DNA from: a virus
IMG/VR virus record: IMGVR_UViG_3300034093_005163
Span: 1-24,087 of that record
Direction: 5' to 3' (one strand)
DNA: 24,087 nucleotides
Both the position numbers and the translations under genes were made by a program. The notes beneath the pieces were generated by a model. It ran no database searches. It had not been told where the DNA came from and saw only the letters and a list, made by a program, of their open reading frames with translations. Below, one piece after another: positions 7,269 through 14,496 of this stretch. Each line of letters opens with the position of its first letter. Positions within the stretch are counted from its first letter, which is position 1.

Positions 7269-8959
7269 ATAATTCCAGTATTTTTACGAGCAACTTGTGC
7301 TTTAATTGAAATATTTAGTGCGCCTAGTGCCGAGTCGGATAAACCTTCGGCATACTTATTACCTTGAGAATCAGTCCAACCTCCACGTACTACTGGAAAT
7401 TCGTCTAACCCAATAATAATATCGTTAAAATCATCAAGCCCTACTAGAGTTTCACTTGCTGGATTTGCAGTTCTATAAAGTTCATTAAGCTCGCTTAGCA
7501 TATTAATACTAACTGAATCAACTCCATTAATTGCTTCAACTACTGTAATTAAATCACTTTTTGGAACACGATCTTGGCGTTTTAATTTAATGAAATATTT
7601 ACCTAGAGCATCAGCAATATCAGACTTAACAATATCTTGAGAAACATCATCAAACGCAATAATACTTAGATTAATAATGTATCTGGTAATTTTTGGATCA
7701 ACTATTTTTAAGTCAGTTGAAATCATTTTTGTTCCAGATTTTTCAACATATTTCATTAACTCGTTCTTTTGAAAATTTGTTAACTTAAAATTGCTGATTG
7801 GTAAATTAAAATAATCAGTTCCATTTTTAAACATTTGGGTAACATCTGGTACTAAGAATAAATTAATCATTCTAGAATCTAGGATATTGCCAGTTGAATC
7901 TTGATCTAGAAATACTTTAATTGTTGAAAACATTTGCATTTTTTGCAATAGAACTTCATAATTATCTAGATTAACTAGTGCAAAACTTTTTGATGCTCGC
8001 GGTGCAATTAATCGGGTTAAGGTAGGATCCTCTGGGTCTACTCCAAAATTTGGAGCACTTATTGTTACAATTGTAAAATAGTCACTCATTATAATTTCTT
8101 CCCCAATTGGAGAAAATCCAGTATCAACAAAAGAAAATACTACTTGTGCATTATTATCAACTTTAACATTGCCAGAAGAACCGTCAGTATTTAAGTATTC
8201 AACCACAATGGTTGACCCGGTATTTGGAATTTTACCAAATGATCCATTACCAAAATAGATGTCTAATCCATTTGTTATACCGGTTTTTGCAAGAAAACCT
8301 TTTGCTCCTCTTGGAATATCTAATAAGGACTCGTATTTGGTCCATTTCTCTCCATTAACGTATACATTAACGATAAAATTATCAATATAAAAATTGTTTG
8401 GTGCTCCCATTTGATAGCTTTCAAATGCAATACCTTTTGCTGTAAATGTTTGGGATTCAATTTGGCCTTGACGAATACTAAAAATTGCAGTAGTTTCTGC
8501 ACCACTTAGTGCAAGTCTAACTTCTTCTTGAGTAAGTTCAATTGCATAGGTAAGTCCATTATTTTCACAACGAACTCTAAATAGGTTATTAAGCACAACT
8601 TTAGTGGCCGGCGCTGTAATATTGGGTTTTCTAACAAGTCGGATTTGACCAGTTGCACCAATTGCTCTACTTGGGTTATGGCCAGCCAAAGTGGCTAATG
8701 AATAGATTGATGAAACTCGACTTGCTTCATTTATATTTAGTTCAGTAATTGAGTCTTCAATATAATAAAAAATAAGTTGACTTAAGTTTTCTACAACAAT
8801 TAATAGCTGCCCAAATGGAGAAGCTGCAGTAAATACAGAACGGCTCTGTTTAAACTTTGTTTGTAAGAATTGTATAGTTTCGCTAAGAATATCTCTAACT
8901 CGTATATTTAAACTAGTAAAGAGCCTTAGACTGGTATTTTGTTTAGTAAGGTTTGCCAT
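7265..8959 (-). CDS. Baseplate wedge protein, T4 gp6-like
   Basis: 564 residues; T4 gp6 is 660. The N-terminus (SLNIRVRDILSETIQFLQTKF, then ASPFGQLLIVVENLSQLIFYYIEDSITELNINEA) is typical of gp6/baseplate J-like proteins, as is the following beta-rich domain with A-T-G-Q-I-R and G-N-G-S-F-G-K-I-P-N-T-G motifs. The C-terminal part (about 395-490) has the YIINLSIIAFDD...ALGKYFIKLKRQDRVPKSDL pattern, with a V-D-S-V-S-I-N strand, of the gp6 dimerisation region. In T4 gp6 forms the ring that joins the baseplate wedges round the hub and responds to sheath contraction. It is the first gene of the left minus-strand block, 96 bases from the tmRNA. The start lacks a Shine-Dalgarno sequence; the motif ATAAATAACC lies 20 bases upstream. 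Confidence 0.85.
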   Translation of the reverse strand: MANLTKQNTSLRLFTSLNIRVRDILSETIQFLQTKFKQSRSVFTAASPFGQLLIVVENLSQLIFYYIEDSITELNINEASRVSSIYSLATLAGHNPSRAIGATGQIRLVRKPNITAPATKVVLNNLFRVRCENNGLTYAIELTQEEVRLALSGAETTAIFSIRQGQIESQTFTAKGIAFESYQMGAPNNFYIDNFIVNVYVNGEKWTKYESLLDIPRGAKGFLAKTGITNGLDIYFGNGSFGKIPNTGSTIVVEYLNTDGSSGNVKVDNNAQVVFSFVDTGFSPIGEEIIMSDYFTIVTISAPNFGVDPEDPTLTRLIAPRASKSFALVNLDNYEVLLQKMQMFSTIKVFLDQDSTGNILDSRMINLFLVPDVTQMFKNGTDYFNLPISNFKLTNFQKNELMKYVEKSGTKMISTDLKIVDPKITRYIINLSIIAFDDVSQDIVKSDIADALGKYFIKLKRQDRVPKSDLITVVEAINGVDSVSINMLSELNELYRTANPASETLVGLDDFNDIIIGLDEFPVVRGGWTDSQGNKYAEGLSDSALGALNISIKAQVARKNTGII

Positions 8960-8979
8960 TTAAGGAGTAGCTTCTTTTA

Positions 8980-8990
8980 GGTTATTTATC
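8980..8990 (-). promoter_or_regulatory. Recurring ATAAATA-type motif upstream of gp6-like gene
   Basis: Reads GATAAATAACC on the minus strand and ends 20 bases before the ATG. The same ten bases ATAAATAACC lie before the 96-residue membrane protein gene, and a near copy before the sigma gene. It resembles the T4 late promoter core TATAAATA in seven of eight positions. A/T-rich start-site context is the competing explanation. Confidence 0.35.
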
Positions 8991-9024
8991 AGCAGAGTAA
9001 AACGTTTATGAAAGAGACCACCTG

Positions 9025-9044
9025 TATAAATAATTAGGTATAAT
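9025..9044 (+). promoter_or_regulatory. Candidate tmRNA promoter
   Basis: TATAAATA at 9025-9032 matches the T4 late promoter core, and TATAAT at 9039-9044 matches a sigma-70 -10 box exactly. A start about 7 bases after TATAAT would give a precursor only a few bases longer than the mature tmRNA 5' end at 9056, which fits RNase P trimming. No clear -35 box is present, so which box is used cannot be decided from sequence. Confidence 0.5.
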
Positions 9045-9054
9045 AGTTATTATA
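9039..9054. repeat. Perfect inverted repeat TATAATA-GT-TATTATA
   Basis: Two seven-base arms (9039-9045 and 9048-9054) separated by GT. Each arm reads TATAATA on its own strand, so a -10-like box faces each way. It abuts the tmRNA 5' end and could be a bidirectional start region or an operator. Confidence 0.6.
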
Positions 9055-9055
9055 T

Positions 9056-9422
9056 GGGGATAACCGGTTTTGACAGAAATTATCGGTTACGCTTGCACGC
9101 CGAGGATGATGCTAAGACTCGTTAAAATGTATTACAAACAATAAGTGGCAACACTACTTTCTGGAGCCTAGTTAACCAAGGCGTTAACACTCCTGTTACT
9201 GAAGAGCTTTTAGCTGCATAAGTAACCAAGCGGCAACTGCTTGACTAACCAAAGTTGCAAAACCAGCATGGCGTAGCGGCCAAGTCGAACCGTTACCGAC
9301 TTTAACTTTAAGTCGTTAAAGAATAAGATATTTCGTCCAATTAGAAAAATGGACTAAGCGTGTAAATGAAAGTTTAATTAGAGGTTTTTTGGACGGCGGT
9401 TCGATTCCGCCTATCTCCACCA
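9056..9422 (+). ncRNA. ssrA: Transfer-messenger RNA (tmRNA), phage-encoded
   Basis: The RNA rescues stalled ribosomes by acting first as tRNA-Ala and then as mRNA for a degradation tag. The 5' end GGGGATA pairs with TATCTCC at 9412-9418 (one G-U pair), followed by discriminator A and an encoded CCA. Next to the 5' stem is the D-loop-like GGTTTTGACAG typical of tmRNA. The T arm is GGCGG-TTCGATT-CCGCC at the 3' end. CGCCGAGG and the later CTCG form the first pseudoknot region, as in bacterial ssrA. Downstream of the tag, pairing blocks such as GTCCA/TGGAC (about 9334-9355) fit the further pseudoknots. At 367 nt it is normal in length and one-piece. An intrinsic terminator follows directly. It is flanked by phage tail genes, so it belongs to the phage genome rather than a host locus. 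Confidence 0.95.
9147..9221 (+). other. tmRNA tag-peptide reading frame (24 residues)
   Basis: Translation should resume at GGC (9147), just after UAAGU, and end at TAA (9219-9221). The tag reads GNTTFWSLVN followed by QGVNTPVTEELLAA. The resume context UAAGU-GGC closely parallels the Bacillus subtilis tmRNA (UAACU-GGC, tag starting Gly), and the LLAA end matches the hydrophobic-Ala-Ala degron read by ClpXP and related proteases. The tag is longer than the common 8-15 residues. The neighbouring frame starting at GCA would give only ATLLSGA and then a stop, with no Ala-Ala end, so I reject it. Confidence 0.8.
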
Positions 9423-9423
9423 C

Positions 9424-9455
9424 AAAAAGGTATCCAGCATTGGGTACCTTTTTTA
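9424..9455 (+). terminator. Intrinsic terminator after tmRNA
   Basis: A 12-base-pair stem is formed by 9424-9435 (AAAAAGGTATCC) and 9442-9453 (GGGTACCTTTTT), with one T-G pair, and a six-base loop AGCATT. The T run lies in the 3' arm and just after it. It begins two bases after the tmRNA CCA, so it should define the precursor end and separate tmRNA from the downstream gene. Confidence 0.85.
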
Positions 9456-9495
9456 TTTTCTAAGAGTTGAGTCTGGACATAAATAAATAAACCAG

Positions 9496-10251
9496 ATGAA
9501 AACATTAAACACAGACGATATTTTTCTAAGAAATTTAACAATTGCCTTGCTTGATTTGTTAAACGGAGAAATGGAGATTATTATTGCAAGGAATGATCAT
9601 AATGAAACTTTTAAAGTTCCATTTCTTTATAATTATGGAACAGATGAAGGCTTCTTAAAGGATTTTTATATTGGCCTGCCAGATAACTGTCGCATTCCAG
9701 CAGCAGAAGGCACCTATGATATTATTCCTAGAGGAATTGTAACTTTGTCAAGCTTCCAAGTTAAACCTTCTGATATTACAAATAAGTTTGTTAGGGGTAG
9801 TTTTACTGAACCTGAAAGAGGAGAAAATGATGAAAATATCCTAACTGGCTATTCAGCTCAGCTATTTTCTTTTCCAATGTCAATTAAATTCGATATTAAA
9901 ATTATTTGTGATAACTTAAATAAAGCATTTAAGATTGCTGAAAATATGTTACATATTTTTTATTCAAACCGGGTAATGTATTTTCAATATCACGGAGTAA
10001 GAATTCCTGCTCAATTTCAATTTCCGGCAAATGAAACAGTTGATAAGACTTATAAGTTTACAATGCTTGAAAATAATAAACTAAACGTTATTTTATCAGT
10101 TGACGTTGAGACATATTTACCTAGTTTTGAACATACTTCTAAACGTAAAAGTTCAAATGTTATTGAAAGATTTGAAGTTAATCGTAAAGGCCCAGGTGGT
10201 GATAAATTAACTAAAACTGAATGGGTTGATCAAAACAGTCCAAATACTTAA
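9496..10251 (+). CDS. Tail sheath stabiliser/terminator, T4 gp15-like
   Basis: 251 residues; T4 gp15 is 272. The pattern follows gp15: an N-terminal helix with F-L-R-N-L-T-I-A-L-L-D-L-L, a strand with the F-K-V-P-F-L-Y-N-Y-G pattern, then IPRGIVTLSSFQVKPSDITN, followed by S-F-P-M-S-I-K-F-D-I-K-I and the helix KAFKIAENMLHIFYSNR. It ends in a strand hairpin NKLNVILSVDVETYLPSFE with a polar tail. In T4 this protein caps the tail tube and sheath and joins the tail to the head. The family match is from recalled sequence pattern, not a search. The leader ATAAATAAATAAACCAG is A-rich without a Shine-Dalgarno sequence. It starts 41 bases after the tmRNA terminator, so it needs its own promoter or read-through. 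Confidence 0.72.
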   Translation: MKTLNTDDIFLRNLTIALLDLLNGEMEIIIARNDHNETFKVPFLYNYGTDEGFLKDFYIGLPDNCRIPAAEGTYDIIPRGIVTLSSFQVKPSDITNKFVRGSFTEPERGENDENILTGYSAQLFSFPMSIKFDIKIICDNLNKAFKIAENMLHIFYSNRVMYFQYHGVRIPAQFQFPANETVDKTYKFTMLENNKLNVILSVDVETYLPSFEHTSKRKSSNVIERFEVNRKGPGGDKLTKTEWVDQNSPNT

Positions 10252-10268
10252 AATAATAAAATAAACAA

Positions 10269-11129
10269 ATGTCAACTTCAAAATCATTTGCATACAATAC
10301 AGGTTCTCCAATTGCTGGAACTGACCAAGTTGGAGATCTAGCAATTAGCGTAGACGCCCAAGATTACACAACTTCACCTGGTGGAGTTCAATGGTGGCAA
10401 GGTCCTGATGAAGATTTGGGATATGTTATTGCGTATTCGCAGCCTGATGGACTACACCCAACTCCAATATTCGGTACAACTGCATCAGTTGGATTTAATA
10501 GAGCAACCTCATTGACCGAAGCAGCTTTCATTAACGTTGCAAATAGCGTAAGCGGCCAAGTTTTTATAAGCGGCAATGCTGCAAGTACCTGGTTAACTGA
10601 TAACGGATATTGGAATAATTGGTCAAGTTTTGGAAGTTCAGGATTTCAATGGATGACAATTAGTTCAGTTACCGGAAGTTCAGCATCAGGAGTAGGTCAA
10701 AACTCAATTGGAATTACAATTAGTCAAAGCGCTGGAGGTATGGAACAGCATACTGGTATGTATGCGGCAAATACATTCCCAGAAGAATATGGAGTACCGT
10801 TTGATGGTATTCAAATTTTAAATCAATCAGCTGGAATATTTACAGCAATATTTAGCCAACCTGTTACAGATCCATTGGTTGCATTTGCCAGCGTAGGTAA
10901 TCCTGGATTACAGGTGCCAGTTCAAGTATCTGCGCCATTTACTCCAATTTGGGAAACTGCTACCACTTATCAAAATGCAGTTAATGGAACTCAATACACT
11001 CAGTTTACTGGACAAGAAGGATATAATATTATTCGAATAGACGGTACCGTAAGTATGGTAAGTTTTAATTACACCGTGTCGGAATACTATTGTACAGTTT
11101 GCTTTGGATTTGTTGATCAAAATGCATAA
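10269..11129 (+). CDS. Beta-rich protein, probable virion surface or tail component
   Basis: 286 residues starting MSTSKSFAYNTGSPIAGTDQ. Two parts can be seen. Residues about 20-125 form a Trp/Gly-rich region with VGDLAISV, GGVQWWQGPDED and ASTWLTDNGYWNNW. Residues about 165-286 form a beta-sandwich-like region that runs from FDGIQILNQ to SFNYTVSEYYCTVCFGFVD. There is no signal peptide, membrane segment or catalytic motif. The aromatic- and Gly-rich first part resembles tail or adhesin proteins of environmental phages, but I cannot name a family. It follows the gp15-like gene by 17 bases and is probably co-transcribed. Its stop codon abuts the stop of the convergent tail-tube-like gene with no spacer. 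Confidence 0.75.
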   Translation: MSTSKSFAYNTGSPIAGTDQVGDLAISVDAQDYTTSPGGVQWWQGPDEDLGYVIAYSQPDGLHPTPIFGTTASVGFNRATSLTEAAFINVANSVSGQVFISGNAASTWLTDNGYWNNWSSFGSSGFQWMTISSVTGSSASGVGQNSIGITISQSAGGMEQHTGMYAANTFPEEYGVPFDGIQILNQSAGIFTAIFSQPVTDPLVAFASVGNPGLQVPVQVSAPFTPIWETATTYQNAVNGTQYTQFTGQEGYNIIRIDGTVSMVSFNYTVSEYYCTVCFGFVDQNA

Positions 11130-11747
11130 TTAGTCAAAATCTAATTCCAGATCAAAATTATAATATTGGAAAGTTGCAGTGAAAGTTGTAAACTGCGGAG
11201 TTATTGATGAATATGATAGATTCATTTCACTTAATGACTTTAGCATTGGTCTATTAAAAATAATAGACGAAACTGCATAACCTTCATTATTTAAGAGAGT
11301 TAATCGGATTGGATGAAAGAATGGATGATTTACATTTGAGATTGGATTTACCGTTAACGCTTGGCCTAATGAATTATTGCCAAGATTCTCTGGATTAACA
11401 TTTGCTGGTTCTAAATAATTTAGCGCATTATCTAAAAATATAAAATAGTTTAGGTATGCATCAGTTAACTTAAAAGTTAATTTAAGCTCTCTAGTAAATT
11501 GATCAGCTATTGGTTTTGCACTCTGTAATTCTTGAATCTTGCCAAGTGTTCGGATTTGAGTTGGTAAAGTTGAAGAAAATCCTGGAAAATTCACAGTTTG
11601 TATAGTTGATGCCATAAAATCAGATAATGACTTATATGGCAATAGCAGACTTCTATAATATTTGTTGTACTTTTGCTGTACTACATCATTAAAGAAGTCC
11701 ATTGGTAAGTTTATGAGAAAACTGTTTTGTCTGGCGTTTAATAGCAT
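11130..11747 (-). CDS. Tail tube-like protein (T4 gp19/gp54 type)
   Basis: 205 residues. The middle has TVNFPGFSSTLPTQIRTLGK, the position where tail-tube proteins have a loop with P-G and a conserved 'target' strand; it then has R-E-L-K-L-T-F-K-L-T-D-A-Y-L-N-Y-F. The end, LKSLSEMNLSYSSITPQFTT followed by TATFQYYNFDLEL, resembles the C-terminal strand pair of gp19-type tube proteins. This suggests a tube or tube-initiator (gp54/gp48-like) protein. The assignment rests on pattern and on the tail-gene context, so a generic tail protein remains possible. It is the last gene of the right-hand minus-strand block, 10 bases after the sugar-transferase gene. Confidence 0.55.
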   Translation of the reverse strand: MLLNARQNSFLINLPMDFFNDVVQQKYNKYYRSLLLPYKSLSDFMASTIQTVNFPGFSSTLPTQIRTLGKIQELQSAKPIADQFTRELKLTFKLTDAYLNYFIFLDNALNYLEPANVNPENLGNNSLGQALTVNPISNVNHPFFHPIRLTLLNNEGYAVSSIIFNRPMLKSLSEMNLSYSSITPQFTTFTATFQYYNFDLELDFD

Positions 11748-11757
11748 ATAGAATTAT

Positions 11758-14490
11758 CTATATTAGAATTGTCTTTAACTTTTCAATTACCTGATCAGCA
11801 GTGATTAATTTTGAACATTCGAATTGACGAGGTGTACCTTTTTGATCTGGGCACCAATTCCAATCACCAGCATTAAGCCTTAATCGGTTTGCGCAACCTG
11901 AACAAGCTCCAGTTGGTGCAGCTAATTTAATAATATCGCCATCTGGTTCATTATAAGGTTCAGTAAAACCGGAGATTTGAATACTTGGAGTATTTGTTAC
12001 CCAAGCTAGCCAAGTTAATCCACTACTTATTCCAATAAATGCTGCGCATTCAGTTAATTCAGTAATTACTCGGTCAATTGTACCAGCTTCAAGTTTAGCA
12101 GCTCCAACCGGATTGCGGTTTCCCATATAACCGTCTTCTTCTCTAGATAATATTACAGGTTCATAACCATTTGCAATTAACCAATCTGTAACTTCTTGCC
12201 AGCCGGTTGGATTATTCCAATATTTTGCTTGAGCAGTACTATGAATTCCAAGGCCTACTTTTTTCTTAACTATTGGACCAGTTGGATAATTAATAATTGG
12301 TTTAACCTCTTTATATTCCAAACCTAAAATATCGGTTGCAGTTCTTTGTAATGGACCTAATTTAAAATCTCTAGGATTTTTTTCACGATCAATATTATCT
12401 CCATTATGGAACCATCCAATTCTGTACATTGCATGTAAATTAGTTACCATTTGGCCAGGTTCAATTAATTCAATATTTGGATAAGTATCTTTAAATAGTT
12501 GATTCCAAAAAGTTGAACAGATTATAATACAATCGTGCTTCTTTCTAAATTCTTCAACATACGGAAACCATGCTAAAGTATCGCCTAGTGCTTTTGACTC
12601 TAGTGGAATATAGACACGCTTGCCTTTTAGGTCAGTATTAAATATTATTACTGGATTTCCGTTCTGGTCCGTAACTTTAATTTTCCAATCTTTAAAATAT
12701 TTGATTGAACTTTTTGCCCACGCTCCGCCGCTTAATTTTGTTGAATAAACTAATTTGTCAGTTTCATTATCAATAAAGTCTACTTGATATTTCATTGGAC
12801 TTGTAGTTTTTAATTCAACAAACGGTCCATCTACTAAATTATGATTTACGGTAGGTAGTGCCTGAACTCCATCAATTGTTACATGATTCATTTTTGCAAA
12901 ATTTTGGAAGTCATCATTTAAAAATTGAGTGAATGCGCATTTACCTAAATAATTAACAGTTACTGTATAACCTTTACGATATTCGCCTAATTTAATAAGT
13001 AGAAAGTCTCCCTTTTTAAGAGTAGTAAACTGCACTGTTCCATTATACTTAATTTCAAGTAGGTAATCTTTGGTTGCAGGTTCATCGTGAAATCCTGAAA
13101 CTAGATGTAAATATAAATTATTAAAATCGTCAGCTGCTGTATAAATTTGAAATTTAGCATCGTCTCTTAGGATACCATCTCTATTCCAAACAGCTTGTGT
13201 ATTTAATTCATTTGAATTTGCAATATAATTAGTTACCCAAATATCCTTAGCGTGTTTTTCTAAATAGTGTAAAAATACTCTTTCTAATTGCCAACCATTT
13301 GGGCGATCCATAAAGTAATCCTTTTTTGTTTTTACTTCATTTATAATATTTAGGGCAACCTCAGTTTTAATTGAGAAAATAAAGGTTGCCATAAATTTAG
13401 CTAGGTGAGTATCAGTTACCGAGCCTTCATGATATTCATAAATTACGGCATCATGCTGATGAGCTCTTTCTAAAAAGGCTTGGCGATATTGAAAGGTATC
13501 AAGTAGATTATCATATTCCATAAAGTGAATCATCTTCTTTCCTAGATATTTACAGAAATTAAAAGCATGTGTCATTGATCTCCAAATTGCATAGTCATGG
13601 TGATATTCCATTTCTGTATCAACTCTAGTTTTTCCAAATGTACACCATCTACCGCTGCCTACTTTATATTCTTCAAATTCAGAATTTAATAGCAGTGGAT
13701 TTTCTTTATCATACAAATAATAGTCAACTAATTTTTGAATTTCCGGTTTAATTGCATAATGCGAAACCAATAAGATTGGAATTCCTGAAAATTCTCTAAG
13801 TTTTTTAATACACTCAATTAGGTCAGATTCTTTTTCTGGAGTATTTGGCCAAGTATCAACAACAAAAATATCATCAGGATATTCATTCGGCCTAATTATT
13901 GAAGGTCTATTATCTACTGAGTATTTTATGTCATTTGCAATTCCACCTTTAACTCCAAAGAAATATAGATCGCCTGGGTTTGAATTATATTCAAAAACTC
14001 CATCTGGAAAAGCTTCGTCAAAACCTTTTACTTTATGAATATCTTCTTCGGTTAAGTTCTTATAATAATCAGACCATTCTTCTGAAATATTTGCAAGCAA
14101 TGGAGCTGCCCAACTTCCATCTGACTTTCTGGTTCCATGTTCAGGTCTTCCAATTGAAGCACATGTAAATATAAATGCTCCACCAGGTTTTAGCATTCGA
14201 ATAATGTTTTGTAATGACATTTCATAGAACATATCATGTTCAAATACTTCAGTTGAAATTATCAAGTCAAACTGCTCGTCTGGTGCATCATATAAATGAG
14301 CAACTTGGATAACATCAACATTTTGGCCTTCTCCCACGTCTAATCCAATATAATTACAGTTGGTTAGCATAAATCGGTTATTGCCATTTATGTCCAATGA
14401 TCCAATATCTAAAACTTTTTTGCCAGTGAAATATTTTGGGAAAATACCACTCATTTTTTTACAAAATTCTTGCTGTTGAGGATGTGCCAT
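11758..14490 (-). CDS. Methyltransferase - glycosyltransferase - TibC-like O-heptosyltransferase fusion
   Basis: 910 residues in three parts. Residues about 1-185 form a class I SAM-dependent methyltransferase (motif I VLDIGSLDINGNN at 26-38; YIGLDVGEG; STEVFEH at 79-85; MLKPGGAFIFT at 99-109). Residues about 200-450 look like another sugar-transferase module (DIFVVDTWPN, LLVSHYAIKPEI, a HFMEYDN acidic motif near 322-328). Residues about 545-910 resemble the bacterial autotransporter heptosyltransferase family (TibC): VDGPFVEL, ESKALGDTLAWFPYVEEF (631-648), STFWNQLF and TATDILGLEYKE. A four-cysteine finger follows at C863, C866, C880 and C892 (C-x2-C-x13-C-x11-C), which in TibC binds iron. 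TibC proteins transfer heptose to Ser of autotransporter adhesins. Here the probable target is a phage Ser/Thr-rich protein. Donor sugar and target are inferred. Confidence 0.78.
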   Translation of the reverse strand: MAHPQQQEFCKKMSGIFPKYFTGKKVLDIGSLDINGNNRFMLTNCNYIGLDVGEGQNVDVIQVAHLYDAPDEQFDLIISTEVFEHDMFYEMSLQNIIRMLKPGGAFIFTCASIGRPEHGTRKSDGSWAAPLLANISEEWSDYYKNLTEEDIHKVKGFDEAFPDGVFEYNSNPGDLYFFGVKGGIANDIKYSVDNRPSIIRPNEYPDDIFVVDTWPNTPEKESDLIECIKKLREFSGIPILLVSHYAIKPEIQKLVDYYLYDKENPLLLNSEFEEYKVGSGRWCTFGKTRVDTEMEYHHDYAIWRSMTHAFNFCKYLGKKMIHFMEYDNLLDTFQYRQAFLERAHQHDAVIYEYHEGSVTDTHLAKFMATFIFSIKTEVALNIINEVKTKKDYFMDRPNGWQLERVFLHYLEKHAKDIWVTNYIANSNELNTQAVWNRDGILRDDAKFQIYTAADDFNNLYLHLVSGFHDEPATKDYLLEIKYNGTVQFTTLKKGDFLLIKLGEYRKGYTVTVNYLGKCAFTQFLNDDFQNFAKMNHVTIDGVQALPTVNHNLVDGPFVELKTTSPMKYQVDFIDNETDKLVYSTKLSGGAWAKSSIKYFKDWKIKVTDQNGNPVIIFNTDLKGKRVYIPLESKALGDTLAWFPYVEEFRKKHDCIIICSTFWNQLFKDTYPNIELIEPGQMVTNLHAMYRIGWFHNGDNIDREKNPRDFKLGPLQRTATDILGLEYKEVKPIINYPTGPIVKKKVGLGIHSTAQAKYWNNPTGWQEVTDWLIANGYEPVILSREEDGYMGNRNPVGAAKLEAGTIDRVITELTECAAFIGISSGLTWLAWVTNTPSIQISGFTEPYNEPDGDIIKLAAPTGACSGCANRLRLNAGDWNWCPDQKGTPRQFECSKLITADQVIEKLKTILI

Positions 14491-14496
14491 TTTTAC

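Larger units (their letters stand above)
8960..9055. promoter_or_regulatory. Divergent control region between the gp6-like gene and tmRNA
   Basis: This 96-base, AT-rich gap separates the leftward late block from the rightward tmRNA. It holds a T4-late-type TATAAATA (9025-9032, plus strand), a palindrome with -10-like boxes on both strands (9039-9054) and, on the minus strand, GATAAATAACC (8980-8990). The region must carry the start of tmRNA transcription; whether it also starts the gp6 transcript is inference. No good -35 TTGACA match is seen at the usual spacing. Confidence 0.6.

Noticed and set aside
9150-9173. Alternative tag frame in tmRNA starting at GCA
   Set aside because: Encodes only seven residues ending Ser-Gly-Ala; lacks the Ala-Ala end and has a poorer resume context than GGC after UAAGU.
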